Of a stretch of 64,000 bases of DNA, positions 1 through 12,640 are shown piece by piece. Location: assembly GCF_028554725.1 (NCBI RefSeq), contig NC_071669.1, forward strand, positions 35,020,001-35,084,000, given 5' to 3'. Under the pieces are notes generated by a model. It was not told the DNA's origin and searched no databases. It saw only the letters and a program-made list of their open reading frames with translations. The translations under genes were made by a program, and so were the position numbers. Source of the stretch: Zeugodacus cucurbitae. Its lineage: Eukaryota > Arthropoda > Insecta > Diptera > Tephritidae. Each line of letters starts with the position of its first letter. Position 1 is the first letter of the stretch.

Positions 1-2255
1 CTTGCAGTACCATTAACGGCATTCAGATGAAATGAGCAAACATTGTCACCACTAATGTATGCATCCTTTCTCAAAGACAAATGTACGTGTGCGTTAGCTT
101 ACCTGACAAAGTCCACTTCAGGTCAAATAATATTCAAATTATGTGCGATGTAACGTATTATTTTCAACTCATTTCATGACTAAATAAGTTTATGTTGGCG
201 GATAGTGGAAAAAGGTTAGAATCAATTGTCAATCGTAGAAGTAAGAATTTAAAAACGAACTTTAATACAATACAAACAACTGATATTTTCGAAATTTATC
301 AGATTTCGGACCGAAACATACCAGTGACACAGTGCACTTCAAACAATAGAGAAAACGGGACAAAGCTACTGGTCAAGTAAAAAATTACTAATTTGTATAA
401 GTCTTATATGTTGCTTTCAACTTAAAACCTGATAACTAGTTACCTCACTGACTAATTCACCTTCATATGAGAGCATATGAGAGCATATCCAGTGAACAGT
501 AGGATAGGTTAATCAGGACCAAAAATACCAATATCGACTTTGGTAATTATTAATAACAGTTCCAGAATTAATATAAAATGGATTAAAAATAAAAATGCTA
601 AAAAACATTATTAAAGTCATTCGTGGAGCGTGATGCCCACTGTTCAATAAAACAGAGTGCTTCGGTATTTATACATATGTATATCAAATTCAAATTTGAA
701 AGAGTGAGTAAAAAAACATTTAATTGCGTTAATAGCGTTTTTTTTTCTCAAAAAAATTTTAACATTTATTTGCCCTGTACTTTAATATTCAAATTGTAAG
801 TGAAAGTTAGGCGGCATAATAAAAAGACATTTTTTGTTCTTTTATAATTTAAAAAATGGAGTAGAAAAGAAAAGAAAACGCTCTAAGTTGTCTTTTAGTA
901 CCGCTATTTTTGAATAGAATAAAAAATATTTTCTCCTGTTTATTTATTTGCAATATTTGGCATGCGATTCGTTAAGCCTGTCATCTAACGGCAGAAACCA
1001 CAGTTAAAATCCCTAAGCACAACAATTCGTAATAAGCACTAAGGATCTAATGCAAACGTTTAGTAAACCTCGGAAAGGGCTATTCCATACCCACCCTCTC
1101 GTGTGTGCCCATTCGCTGCGCTGCGCAACATAGCATTGGTACCGGAGCACAGGATAGACGCCACCGCTCATTGTCTCATTTTATAAGATATTGTTGTTAT
1201 TATTGTGGCCACAACCACCGCGGCAATTATTGTATATATTAACGTCAGAAACAAATGTTACAAAAGCCGCCAATGAAGTGGAATGATGCGCTACTACTAC
1301 AAACAGCCTCGTCTCCTTCGTTCCATCCGGAACAAAAACATCCAAATAACGGCTCTTAAAATATCTGCTCAAACGCGACTGGACTCTTACACACAATTTA
1401 GCTTACAAATGCGCCTAATTTAGTGTGCAACCATTTCTTGCCCTTCACTTCGGTCCACAAAGCTTCTAGATACATGTGTATGTAATATAGCGTGTTACGT
1501 CGCGGTTCGGAGAGGCATTAACTGATGTAACTTTTCGCCTTTTAATATTACTAAATTTTAATGTACGCTACTTCATCTTCCGTTACACTCAACTTAACAG
1601 CAATTATTCGTTTTATCCTCAACATGACCTCACACTTGATAGCTCACAACTCATTCATCTGTCAGGACAAATACGACAAGTGATTCTCAGATTTATGTGA
1701 CTTTTGAGGCTTTTAACATCCCAAGTTTTAGAGGCGGTACTGTATTCAGCAACTTTCAGGAGTTATTCATTCTTATTTCGGCATAGTAATTGTTAATATT
1801 AACAAAAAAGTTTTTCCCCGGACGCCTATAAAATATTCACGCTCTCAATGCAATAGCTTTAGCCACGTTGTCAATTTACGAAATACAGTTTTGATTTACT
1901 GACTTCTTGCCACATTAATGATGTACTCTGCCAAAGATTTAGAGCAGTATAATTTATAAAAAAAAACAACCTTTGATTTGGTATAATAAATACGCGGAGT
2001 ATCCGGACATGTAACTATGCCTATTGCCTAATGCCTATTGAATTAAGTCAATCTTATATACAACTTCACACCAGTATTATTTATTTTTGGGACAAAAAAT
2101 GCATTAAAAAGTAATATAGATATAGCTTATTATTTCTCAAAATAAAAAATGCATTCTTCAAAAGACGGAAAGTATTTGTAGTGTGACAATATTTTCCCTA
2201 TTATATTATATATTGTATGGTTGGTATGCAGTATATTCACCGGTAATGAATTACT
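1..2255. other. Unassigned non-coding DNA
   Basis: AT-rich sequence with only short open frames of up to about 70 codons, none with a recognisable motif. A small tandem duplication of the unit CATATGAGAG lies near 467-488. I see no terminal repeats, tRNA-like fold or transposase fragment here. Confidence 0.5.
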
Positions 2256-2268
2256 TTTTTCCATTTTT

Positions 2269-2825
2269 TATACTCTAGCAGCAAAAGTTGCTAAGAGAGG
2301 AGTATTATAGTTTTGCTCACATAACGGATATTTGTAAGTCATAAATCTTAACGAGCCAGATATAGGGTTATAAATTTCAATATGATCAGGATGACGAGAC
2401 GAATTGAAAACCGGATGTCTGTCTGTTCGTCCGTCCGTCTGTCCCTGCAACGGATAACTTGGTAACATACATATATTTCTTGGGATCGTGAGGCGGTTGG
2501 TATTGAAAATGGGCGAAATCGGACCGTTGCCACGCCCAGAAAATGGCGAAAACTGAATATATGTTGTCATAAATAAAGCTATAAAAGTAAAATTTGGTAT
2601 AAATGATCACGATAGGAAAGGGCATATCATATAAACCAATAAAGCTATATAAACCAAACTTTCTGCAGTCGTTTCTTTTATCCACTTCCTACTACAATTC
2701 AAAAATGAAAGAAATCGGACTATAACCACGTCCACCTCTTATACAAATCTTATGTTGCAAATTACTAAAAGTGAGTTAACTCACTAACGAAAAACGAAAG
2801 AAACACTAAATTTTACAGAAAAAAT
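2269..2825 (-). repeat. GAGAGTATA interspersed repeat, copy A (3' part)
   Basis: Read on the minus strand this matches the 3' half of the full-length copy at 3733-5033. Shared blocks are the GACTGCAGAAAGTTTGG block, the run of GGACGGACG units, the CACATAACGG block and the terminal GAGAGTATA (here CTAGAGTATA). It lacks the 5' half. Small open frames across it read differently in each copy and are not genes. It faces copy B at 2981-3428 in the opposite orientation, with about 155 bases between them. Confidence 0.8.
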
Positions 2826-2868
2826 GTCAAATGAAAAAAACGGGACATAGACGTTTTTTTCATTTGAC
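2826..2868. repeat. Perfect 17-bp inverted repeat (hairpin)
   Basis: The arm GTCAAATGAAAAAAACG at 2826-2842 is perfectly complementary to 2852-2868, with a 9-base loop. It sits between two oppositely oriented copies of the GAGAGTATA repeat. There is no following U-run, so it is not a bacterial-style terminator. It may be an element-end palindrome or a scar of the inverted duplication. Confidence 0.75.
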
Positions 2869-2980
2869 TTTGTTAGATGATTTATGCATCCATATGTGTA
2901 ATATTATATTTTTTGTTTGCCTCCGTACAATATCGAGGGACTCTTTTAAAATTCTGCCTCGATAGTAAAATTTTAAATTT

Positions 2981-3428
2981 TGTGGGGTGGTGAGGTACGT
3001 AAGAGAATCGACTGCAGAAAGTTTGGTTTATATAGCTTCATTGGTTTGCGAGATATATACAAATAACCGATTTGGGGGCGGGGTCACGCCCACTTCCCCA
3101 AAAAAATTACATCCAAATATGCCCCTTCCTAGTGTGCCCCTTTATTCCAAATTTTACTGTTATAACTTTATTTATGTGTTTTTGGTTTTCGCTATTTTGT
3201 GGGCGTGGCAGTGGACCGATTTAGCTCATTTTCCCAAGGAATGTGTGCTCCAAGTTTCATTAAGATATCTCAATTTTTACTCAAGTTATCGCTTGCACGG
3301 ACGGACGGACAGACGGATTTCAACTCCACTCATCATCCTGATTATTTATATATATATAAACCCATATCTAACTCTTTTATTTCTTGGTGACACAAACAAC
3401 CGTTATGTGAACAGGTTGCGAGAGTATA
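2981..3428 (+). repeat. GAGAGTATA interspersed repeat, copy B (3' part)
   Basis: Begins at the GAGGTACGTAAGAGAATCGA block and runs through the conserved GACTGCAGAAAGTTTGG, GGGCGGGGTCACGCCCAC and GGACGGACGGACAGACGG blocks to a terminal TTGCGAGAGTATA. It corresponds to about the last 500 bases of copy C. The open frame over most of it is repeat sequence, not a gene. Copies A and B share about 450 bases in inverted orientation. Confidence 0.8.
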
Positions 3429-3732
3429 ACCAGAGAATCTAGACATAAAACATAGACTTGTTTTAGAGGATTGCGGGTGCTCTGAAATTAATTACAGATA
3501 TGTTCAAATCAATATACTATCTGAGACTATACTCATATAACTATGAGTTATGCCACGGCAAGAGCCGTTGTTGGACACGTCAAGGGAGATGAAAGTTTCA
3601 CACTGTTTAGATATGTATCTTTGATATGCTGAAATGTTTAAATGAAATATATGATTGTATATATTAAAAAAATATGTAAAAATACCCTTGCTTGGAACAA
3701 TTTAACATCCACAACCAAAATTCGATAAGAAA

Positions 3733-5033
3733 CAAGTAAGGAAAGGCTAAGTTCGGGTGCAACCGAAAATTTTATACTCTCGCAATTTTTTGAAGAAATT
3801 TAACCAATACATATATGCGGAATAAAGCTCACCATATTTTTGAAAAACCTACAATGCGGTATATGGAAATGTTATGACCCGCTTTAAATATTTTTTGGAA
3901 CAGAGACACACTATTAGAAGAAAACAATTTCCTCTAAATTAAATTGAGATATCTGAGAGATTTACCCATATTTTCGATTAAAATTTATCCTTAGGCGCTG
4001 AGTTCAACATGTTCGATATCTGGGGCCTTGAAAAGTTATGGTCCGTTTTCGACAATTTTTTCACAAGTGAAGCCAGAGATGATATGCACTAATTGTGTAA
4101 AGTTTTATACCGTTATCTTCATTGGTTCCTTATGTTTACATTATAAAGTGAAGGAATAAGATGGAATTCAAAATTGAGTTATAAGGAAAGTAGTAGTGGT
4201 TGTGAACCGATTTCGCCCATTTTTTGTCCGTGTTATCAGGGTGTCAAGAAAATATTATATACCGAGTTTCATTCGTATCGGTCGAGTAGTTCCTGAGATA
4301 TGGTTTTTGACCCATAAGTGGGCGATGCCACGCCCGTTTTCCAATTTGTAAAAAATCTGAGTACAGCTCCCTTCTGCCATTTCTTCTGCAAAATTTAGTG
4401 TTTCTGACGTTTTTCGTTAGTTAGTTAACCCACTTTTAGTAATTTGCAACCTAACCTTTGTATGGGAGGTGGGCGTGGTTATTATCCGATTTCAACTATT
4501 TTCATGGTGTGTGGTGTGGTATGTAAGAGAACCTACTGCAGAAAGTTTGGTTTATATAGCTTTATTAGTTTGCGAGTTAAATACAAATAACCGATTTGTG
4601 GGCGGGGCCACGCCCACTTCCCCAAAAAAATTGCATCCAAATATGCCCCCTCTTAGAACGATCCTTTATTTCAAATTTTACTTTTATATCTTCATTTATG
4701 GCTTAGTTATGACACTTTATGTGTTTTTGGTTTTCGCCATTTTGTGGGCGTGGCAATGGTCCGATTCTGCCCACTTCTTCTTGATCTTCTTATGGTGCAC
4801 AAGGAATATTTGTGCCAAGTTTCGTCCAGATATCTTAATTTTTACTCAAGTTACAGCTTGCACAGACGGACAGACGGACGGACAGACATCCGGATTTCAA
4901 ATCTACTCGTCACCCTGATCACTTTGGTATATATGACTCTATATCTAACTCTTTTAGTTTTAGGTGTTACAAACAACCGTTATGTGAACAAAACTATAAT
5001 GCTCTCTTTAGCAACTTTTGTTGCGAGAGTATA
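3733..5033 (+). mobile_element. GAGAGTATA interspersed repeat, copy C (full length, about 1.3 kb)
   Basis: The best reference copy in the window. It starts CAAGTAAGGAAAGGCTAAG, continues GTTCGGGTGCAACCGAA, and ends TTGCGAGAGTATA. The 13-bp TATACTCTCGCAA at 3773-3785 is a perfect inverted match to the last 13 bases (5021-5033), so the 5' inverted repeat starts about 40 bases inside the end. The copy is flanked by AAA on both sides. There is no long open frame, and the many short frames are not conserved between copies. The family is non-autonomous and I cannot assign it to a superfamily: the outermost ends are not inverted repeats and they do not show Helitron-type termini. Confidence 0.8.
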
Positions 5034-5036
5034 AAA

Positions 5037-8000
5037 ATTTAGTACTGATGAGAGAAATAAACGTTGTTATCGAGTTATTAAGGCAAAAATCATAGTTCCT
5101 CTACTAAAATTACAACAACTCTTACTCCCATATCCACAACAAATTCACGCACATATACAAATGAACATATGGCAAAACAGAGTGAGACAGTGATTTGTAT
5201 TATAAAGTGTAACATATGGAAGTATTTATTGTACAATAGTCACGCAATGAGGCATATTGTCGCATGTGTTCAGCATAATGGTCGGCAATTTTAAAAGCAA
5301 TTAACACAAAGTTCGGCACAAATTAAGAAGCCGAAAATCGCGTTTAATTGAAGGGAATAAATGATGGGCAATGGTCAATGCAGCAATTATTGGAACACCC
5401 ACATACAAATGATAGCGAATAGCAAATAGCACTTTGACCAGTACATTTGTGCAACAAATGGAAATTTGTCTAAAATTGTTCTGTGTAATAAAAGCGAATA
5501 AGGGGAAACAGAAGCTAAGGTAGGTGGGCATCACGGCACATGTTGAAATTTTACAGTAAGCATTCTAACAAAAAGATAATAAATTTGCTGGTGAATTTTT
5601 GTATCTGCCCATGCGTATTGTTAACGACTTACCGGAGTCTATTTGGGGTGAAGTAACCAGCGTTATCATAAAAACCAATAATTACATTTGGCACGGCAAT
5701 CAGAAATGCAGTGAACAGGAAATGTCGAACATTAAGTTTCCCCCAGTCTACATTAAATTCTAGCCAATTTCTCACTCATTGAAAATCTGTTGAGTTGATA
5801 ATTGTTTAACACACTTACTCTAATATATATTTGCGGTATTCTATTTAAATATATATAATATTAAACAATTTGTTAATGTGTTTGAAAACTACACCTCAAT
5901 TGCTGTTACAAAATGACCACATATTAATGTGGTTAAATAATGGTGAACACTTAGTTACCCTATTTTATTGTAATTGGTATTTTCGGACATGCATCTAAGT
6001 GGTTGCACGTCAGCCTCTATACAACACTTTAAGGCCGGGGACGCACGAGCGCACATACACCTAACGCCTATGACACCCATACACACGCGCTCACACTTGT
6101 GTGTACGCTTCAACACCATTAACCGAACCTTCATTATATTGTCACCGGCTCTACACTCCCCATTTCAATTGTGTACCGTTCTGCTCAATTGGTTTCGGCA
6201 CCAGATATTGGTCTTCGCTCATTTGCCGCATTCAACACTTCCATTACCTATCCATAGCAAGTTTCCTGCCCACAAAGCTGCATACGCTGTACTGCGTCAT
6301 ACTATCAATTTAACTTCAGGTCAATTGTATAGCTGGCTCATCAGCGGTAAACTAACGCATGGCACGAGGGTTACCAGCGACCATTGACCACTACGATGTC
6401 ATGCCGTGGGCTTCCGTTTCGTATTCATTAAAATAATTGATACGCTTGTTTCTGAATTAATATTTTACATTAAGTTAATTAAAATCCCCTTCGAAATCTC
6501 AATTAGCCATTATCCTAAAACCAAATCCTATAATGGGGTGGCAGAGGGGTTCATCTCAGAAACTGACCTTGCAATCCATGAATCTGTTAATTATGCATTT
6601 TAATTGACAGCGAAATTGTATGTACCGTTTCAACCAGTTATATCAACGTAATTATTTATATGAGTTATCTATTTTCTCAAAGTAAAAGTTTTTCGAAAAT
6701 AACAATTTTGTATGAGAAAGACTGCAGCCGAGCTGCTAACTGATTGTTTAAGACGTTTTGTGATGGTAAGAAGCATCCGGAGGTCCTGTGTCGACCGATA
6801 TTGCATACATATGACTATTTAGTAATTAACTCAGGGCAAGTGACACAACCAGATCCTTCTTAGTAGCCGTGCACTACTATAATTATTTACACACGGAAGA
6901 CACGGAGCACATTATAATTTGAAGATAATGTGCTCTTATCTTCTATATTATGCAATGTGTCAAGCTTGATTATCAAAAATAATGCCTCTCTAATGTTTGA
7001 TTCTTTTTATTTTGATTATTTATTCATGACCAATCGAATGCAAGTGGAATGCATTTTATAAACTTTTTAAAATCCAATTTATATTCAAAGACGTGTTTTA
7101 ATGGAAAACGTAAATTTATGAAAAGGGAAATAAGAAAACTGCAAGGAGTTGGTGAAGTTAGCAGCTAGCAAGCAACAGCATCATGCGGCAGCTAGCCGAG
7201 TATATACATGAGGAGAGAGTAGTGAGTGTGCAGCGAAATTGAGATAAAACTGAACAGAAATCAAATTTATTTGACAAATGCGCAGAAAAGCAATTTTCCA
7301 CGACAAATTGTAAGTGCAGCGTTGAACGAATATGCAAAAGCGGGCGGAATGAAGTCCCGACTTTCCGCTTTTGCGCTGAACAAAGGACCTCAGAGTTGAA
7401 GAAGATGTGAAAAAAAATCGGCTCCGCTGGTGACAAATAAGTAAATAAATTACACTTTTATTTACAAGTATTTACTACAACAAATACACACATACTCTTA
7501 TACATAAATGACAGCATGAGTGCACGATTATATAAAATGTAAGTTGCATTTAACGTCATTCTAGCGCACTATTTACTTGTTATTGCTTCGCACTGCATTT
7601 CCAATAAAAAAGCAACTCGTCCGGTGGCTCAATATAAGTAAAGTCCGTGTTTGATTCGTGGACTATCTAAATAGGAGGTGCTACCATTGGATGCCGAGAT
7701 GAGGCATACATGCAGCAGCTGTCGACAAATGCGCATGAAGCAACAACAAAGTAACTAGCAAATACAACCGACAATATTCACGAGCAACAATGACATCAAA
7801 ATCTAGAATAAATGCAGTAGCGTCAAACACATAAGCATAGCCACTGTAAACCCATTTTCATATATATGTATAAAACTGTCATGAAAGCATTCATTGGAAG
7901 CGGTATTTGGCAAAACATTTAAAAGAGTCTTGGCCCGAATAGCTTAAGAATTTTTATACATCAGAGAGAATAATGAATTTCTTAATAAGAAATACGAATT

Positions 8001-8884
8001 CTTATTTGAAATACCACATCTTAAATAAATTTAAAATATACGAGTATATAAAATATAATTGTTTTTTAGAAATGGAACTGAAACATACATACAAATAATA
8101 AAATAATTTATATAATAAATAATTTATTTTTCAAAATTTGTATATATAATCTACAAACAGTTGACTTGTTTATCTCACACAACATTTAAAATTTATCGCG
8201 TGCTGTAAAACACATACCATTCCATACCTTTATCCATACACTGAATACATGGATTTCCATATCAATCTGTCTTTATACACAAAATATGAGTCAGTCCATG
8301 AATTATGTTACAAACTATTTAAGAAATAAGACCAAACCTTCCCCCGTATTTTGTAAAAACATCATTCTAGAAAATTAATCGAATGCTATTCTTTGGACTA
8401 AACTCTTTTTTTGTTTGTTTTACGAATTGCAATAGAAGTATGCGAAAATAGTATTTATCTCCCACATCATGCACACTTCTCAGTTTTCTTGATGTTGTAG
8501 GTAATGCTTCCGATGTTTTTTTTTAGCGCGTTAAAGCACTTTTTACAGTTTTCAAACATTTTCACGCCGAATAAGGATATGATAAAGGGAAATATTTGCA
8601 AGTTTGATTGACATAGCTTTATATACAAAAAAAATTAAGGGGCCGCTTTTTCAAAAATTTACAAGTTCGTTGATACAAATTTAAGGATATATTTTTTGAG
8701 GCTCACATTACAGCTATTTCGCCATTATGACTTTAGCAGCTTAGTCATCCAACTTATAAAAACAATAAAATATTGGTTTTGCACGATATCGCAATCAGTA
8801 TAATAATATATAATATAATAACACACATACGTTTTCCAATCCCGAACCTAATACGAGAATGCCGAAATTTAATTAAATTTGCAA
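5037..8884. other. Unassigned non-coding DNA with small open frames
   Basis: No recognised protein motif or repeat end. The longest frame, 5974-6387 on the plus strand (137 codons), lies in a locally GC-richer patch but shows no domain. A 92-codon minus frame at 7436-7158 is likewise featureless. I do not call either a gene; either could be a fragment of a host exon. Confidence 0.4.
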
Positions 8885-8886
8885 TA

Positions 8887-9516
8887 CAGTTAAACCCTCC
8901 ACAACCGGACACTGGCGGTTCCACAATTTTACTAATTTAGATATTTCATTTCATTGTGAAATGTATCATAGTTACAATAATACGTTTATTCTAGAGTTTT
9001 CAAAATTATTCTGTTTTATGAAACAGTTTTCAATATGACTTTCCAAAGTTTTGGCATTCTGTAATTAAATAAAGTCTACACTAAACATTTCATTAATTTA
9101 ATTTAATTTGACCCTCATCGTGAGCACATCAACACTAAAGGAAGGTCTTCATTTCTCTATGAGATAATTCCTCTGTCTGTGACAATGTAAATATTAATGT
9201 TTTCTTTATTAAAAATTTCGTTGATTAACAAAAAGTCGTCCGTATACCGACATTGTCGATTTTAATTTAAAAGTTTAATTAAAGGTTTTTTACTATTTTC
9301 TTTAAACTTTCCTTCAGTAATTCAAATTTTTTTTTCGTTATCGAGAAGTCCGCGTTTGAATACGAGAGCTTATGAAAATAAAAAGTAGTGAAAAAGTGTT
9401 CGCGTCCGGTGATGAAAGTGTCCGGTTGTTATAGCGAAATTTGTTCTGAAAACGATAAGAAAAACTTGGTTCCTAATTCCGCTTATTGGAAGTGTCCGCC
9501 ACTACAGTTTTCACTG
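8887..9516. mobile_element. pogo/Tigger-like non-autonomous DNA transposon
   Basis: The left end CAGTTAAACCCTCC leads into CCGGACACT. The right end, read on the minus strand, is CAGTGAAAAC leading into GCGGACACT. Both outer ends are bordered by TA (8885-8886 and 9517-9518), the target duplication of Tc1/mariner/pogo elements. The CAGTGAAA...CGGACACT layout is typical of Tigger-type pogo elements. The 630-bp body has no transposase frame, so this is a MITE-like derivative. A further inverted block at about 9418-9435 (GTGTCCGGTTGTTATAG) resembles the left terminus and may mark an older nested end. Confidence 0.7.
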
Positions 9517-9518
9517 TA

Positions 9519-12287
9519 TAAATAATGTTTCCCTAGAATATTGAATCGGAAACAATGTCGCACAACAACAACGTTGCTATTAATAAATTTCCTTCATTGA
9601 ATACCCTTAAATTTGGATTTAGTCACCTGAAGTATTCTGATTTGAAGAATTTCAATCGCACATCATACAACATTTCAGTTGTATATTTCATTTTTAATTT
9701 AATTTATTTTAAATCGTCTTTTAAGATTGATTAATAGTATTTTCTAATTCCAAGAATTATATGAAATATAACTCAAATTGATTTTAACCAAATTTTTCTG
9801 AGTGTTCCAAAGAATATGTTATTCTATTAATACAATTATGTATTATTTATTTATGCACATATAAATTAGCATCGAATATCAGACAGGATTGCAAAAAGTC
9901 AAAATTAGTTTACGTATTATTTAATGAAAGAAACTTTCTTGATAACTTTTTATTTTAATATGAAGCAGGGTGAAAACTAATTATTCCAACCCAGTTGACA
10001 CTTTCGCTATAAAATTCCTGTTAAAGTTGTCAATTTTTAAAATTTGAAAAGAACCAAATCGTATGAAAACTCTCAGTTGCTATTATTTGTGAATTTTCAC
10101 ATACTAGAATTCAATAAGCTTCATTCATTTGAAGCTTGGACTACATTAGTTGCAGCATTTCACGAAGCGCCACGGAGGCATCTGTTGCTTTGTCTGAATT
10201 TGATTGAATGGATCACACATTTTCATTCATATCGTGCCACAGGTTTTTGCGCTGTTGTCTCATTAAATCATCACTTAGCTTATGAAATAATATGAATGTG
10301 AATTGTAACAAACTGCAGCAACGCAGGGTGCGGCCGCTGCTGAGCTGAGCAGTGTAGAATGAGCAATCGGAATTCTTTAAATGTGAACAATCCTTTCGCA
10401 ATCATATTTATTAACAATGAGTTCCACTGACATATGTGTGTTTGAATAGACACACCAGAGCGCCAACCGCCCGTAACCGTGCGCCCTAAAGAACCCCCAA
10501 TCAAAGCAAGTCACTGCGTTTATATCAATTAATTATGAATCAGTGTGGTTGTAATTATATGAAATGCGATCCTATGCGTCCGAACGTGCTGCGCTGCCAT
10601 CGCACATGACCGAGACAAAAAATGCAATTAACAATTGGATAGTCAGAGCAAATCCGATAATAATAACAATATTAGCAACATATCGCATACCTCTTCACTA
10701 TCGCACATGCTTTTCGTACACATGTACATTGTAATTGCGATAGATACAATTCCACCAGGCCCACATCGGCATCATGAAGGCGCACGGCATATGCAAGCAA
10801 TGCACCCGACACAAGTGAACAGTCTCTGAAATGGAAGTAAATACCAACGAAACATGACAAATTCTGTAAAATTGACGCATGTACATATGTTACATTTGTA
10901 ATTGTAAAATGTGGATAATGAAACACATATCGCTAATTTACTCGAAAAGAGTCACAACTCAAAAACGTCGATTTTTCAGGAGAGCGAGTTAAAGTTAAAG
11001 TTTTCAATTGTCTCTTATTTAGCAAAAAATTTAGCAAATCTAATGGCGTGTAATATAATAAATACAATGTTGAGCATAAATGAACCAAACAGAGTGTACT
11101 AATGTTTTTTTGGGCATAAACGTGACCCATTTTAAATAACGTCGTTATTTGTGAAAAATATAAATCAATTTAGCCGTCATAAGTCAAATGAGTCGTTTTT
11201 GCTGAAAAAAGCAACATGAAAAATTTGATTAATTCTTCACCAAAATCGTTGTAATACAAAAGTTGTCGTTCTTTCTGAAAATAAATCCAAATTCACCTTT
11301 TCACAATATGTGTTGTAACACTAAATATGTCGTTATTTCGTAAAAAAATTATAACTAAATCTGGCACAACTGAGAAGTGTCGTTATTGTGGTTAAAAAAT
11401 AATGCAACATAACAAGTTTAATAACGGCACATTCTTATTTCACGGATTATTTTTCTACGCATCGCAATGCAATTTTTAGACAATATAGACGATGAAATTG
11501 CGCGCATTTCTGCATACTCGACGAAAAAATCGTGTTTTTTGAGTTATGACACTATTAACTAATAAATAAACTGAAATCACTGCGACATTAGTAACTCCAG
11601 CGACAAAAAATCAGAACGGGTCCAGCCCAAATGATTCACATAAGCTACTGCTCCGATGGACACTTCGACGGATCATTTTGGATTTATAGTTAATTTGCGA
11701 ACTGCGGTAATTCTTCGGCACTTGTTGTACATTCGCGCAATTATGCGCATAAATACAGACTTGTGGACATATACACTTCACTGTTCTTCTGCGACAAACA
11801 TGAGTTACAATTATATCATTATATTTAATTCACTAAGCTCTGTCCAACTTAGGGGTTAGGTGGGTTAAAAAAAATTAGTTTCTCTTATTAAATAGTGCAA
11901 TATATTTAAAATTTTATCCAAAAATATCAAAACAATCCGAGAAATATTCTTAGAGACATACCCTATAGAAGTTCCGCCGATCAGGCGGAATGTATGAATG
12001 TAAAACTTTAAACGCGTTTATCTTAAAACTTTTTAAGTTGGTGGACACGAAAAGTTATGAAGCGAGTTTGTTAAAATTTTGTATACATCTTTGGAATAAT
12101 GTCTAATAATATCTAGTTAATGAACAAAGTTTTTTTTTTTTACAACTATTTTTTTTTCTGTCAAATTAAAATTTCGTTATTTTCCTTTTTCCTTTGCTCA
12201 TTAACTAGCTTTATCCATTTACTACAGAAATATTTTTGGTTTTTTGATTTTCAGATTTTTTTACAAAATGGAATTCAGTGTCTTCGG
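9519..12287. other. Unassigned non-coding DNA
   Basis: Apart from the irregular GTCGTTATT array at 11141-11400 (listed separately), I find nothing identifiable. Open frames are at most 84 codons and overlap on both strands without motifs. A long T-rich stretch lies at 12120-12290. Confidence 0.4.
11141..11400. repeat. Irregular array of GTCGTT(A/T)TT motifs
   Basis: GTCGTTATTTGTGAAAAA at 11141 recurs in degenerate form at about 11192, 11265, 11329 and 11379, usually followed within 10 bases by an A-run. Spacing is 50 to 73 bases, so it is not a strict tandem repeat. It may be a decayed minisatellite or the subterminal part of an unrecognised transposon. Confidence 0.4.
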
Positions 12288-12289
12288 TT

Positions 12290-12640
12290 ATATTTTCACT
12301 GAAAATATCGGTAAATCTCTCAGATATCTTATTTTAATTCAAAGGGAATCTTCTTCTTCTTCTAATAGTGTATCTCTGCACCAAAAATGTTAAAAATCAC
12401 TTCATAACTTCCCCTAGCACGTATATACCTAATTATGGGTTTTTCAAATATACGATGGGCTTAATAGTGAAATCGGTTCAGGAATTACCTCAGCCCTCAT
12501 ATACTATATGACTATATATGTATGATGATTTTCGTTATTCTATTGGACTTTATGTCAAATATATGGGTCAAATTGTGTGTTATTATTGTTAACAATATCA
12601 ATAAATTGCGGGAGTATAAAACTTAGCCTTTCCTTACTTG
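12290..12640 (-). repeat. GAGAGTATA repeat, copy D (5' fragment)
   Basis: On the minus strand it starts at the conserved CAAGTAAGGAAAGGCTAAG end (complement of 12622-12640) and runs about 350 bases, matching 20007-20347 of copy E. It lacks the GTTCGGGTGCAACCGAACA block, because AAGTTT follows directly, and all of the 3' two thirds. Confidence 0.8.

Noticed and set aside
2386..2685. Open frames of up to 151 codons overlapping the GAGAGTATA repeats (also at 2987-3442, 4469-4918, 21047-21364, 63197-63448)
   Set aside because: They lie entirely in the repeat, run in both orientations and differ between copies by frameshifts. The recurring DGRTDRRT-type peptides are just the translated GGACGGACGGACAGAC block.
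2826..2868. Intrinsic terminator
   Set aside because: The hairpin is not followed by a T-run and the genome is eukaryotic.
3290..3315. CRISPR or true satellite array from GGACGGACG units
   Set aside because: Only a few tetranucleotide units occur and they recur as a fixed internal block of every GAGAGTATA copy.
5974..6387. 137-codon plus-strand frame in a GC-richer patch
   Set aside because: No domain, no usable start context and no splice evidence. Frames of this length can occur by chance in 64 kb, so I kept it as unassigned.
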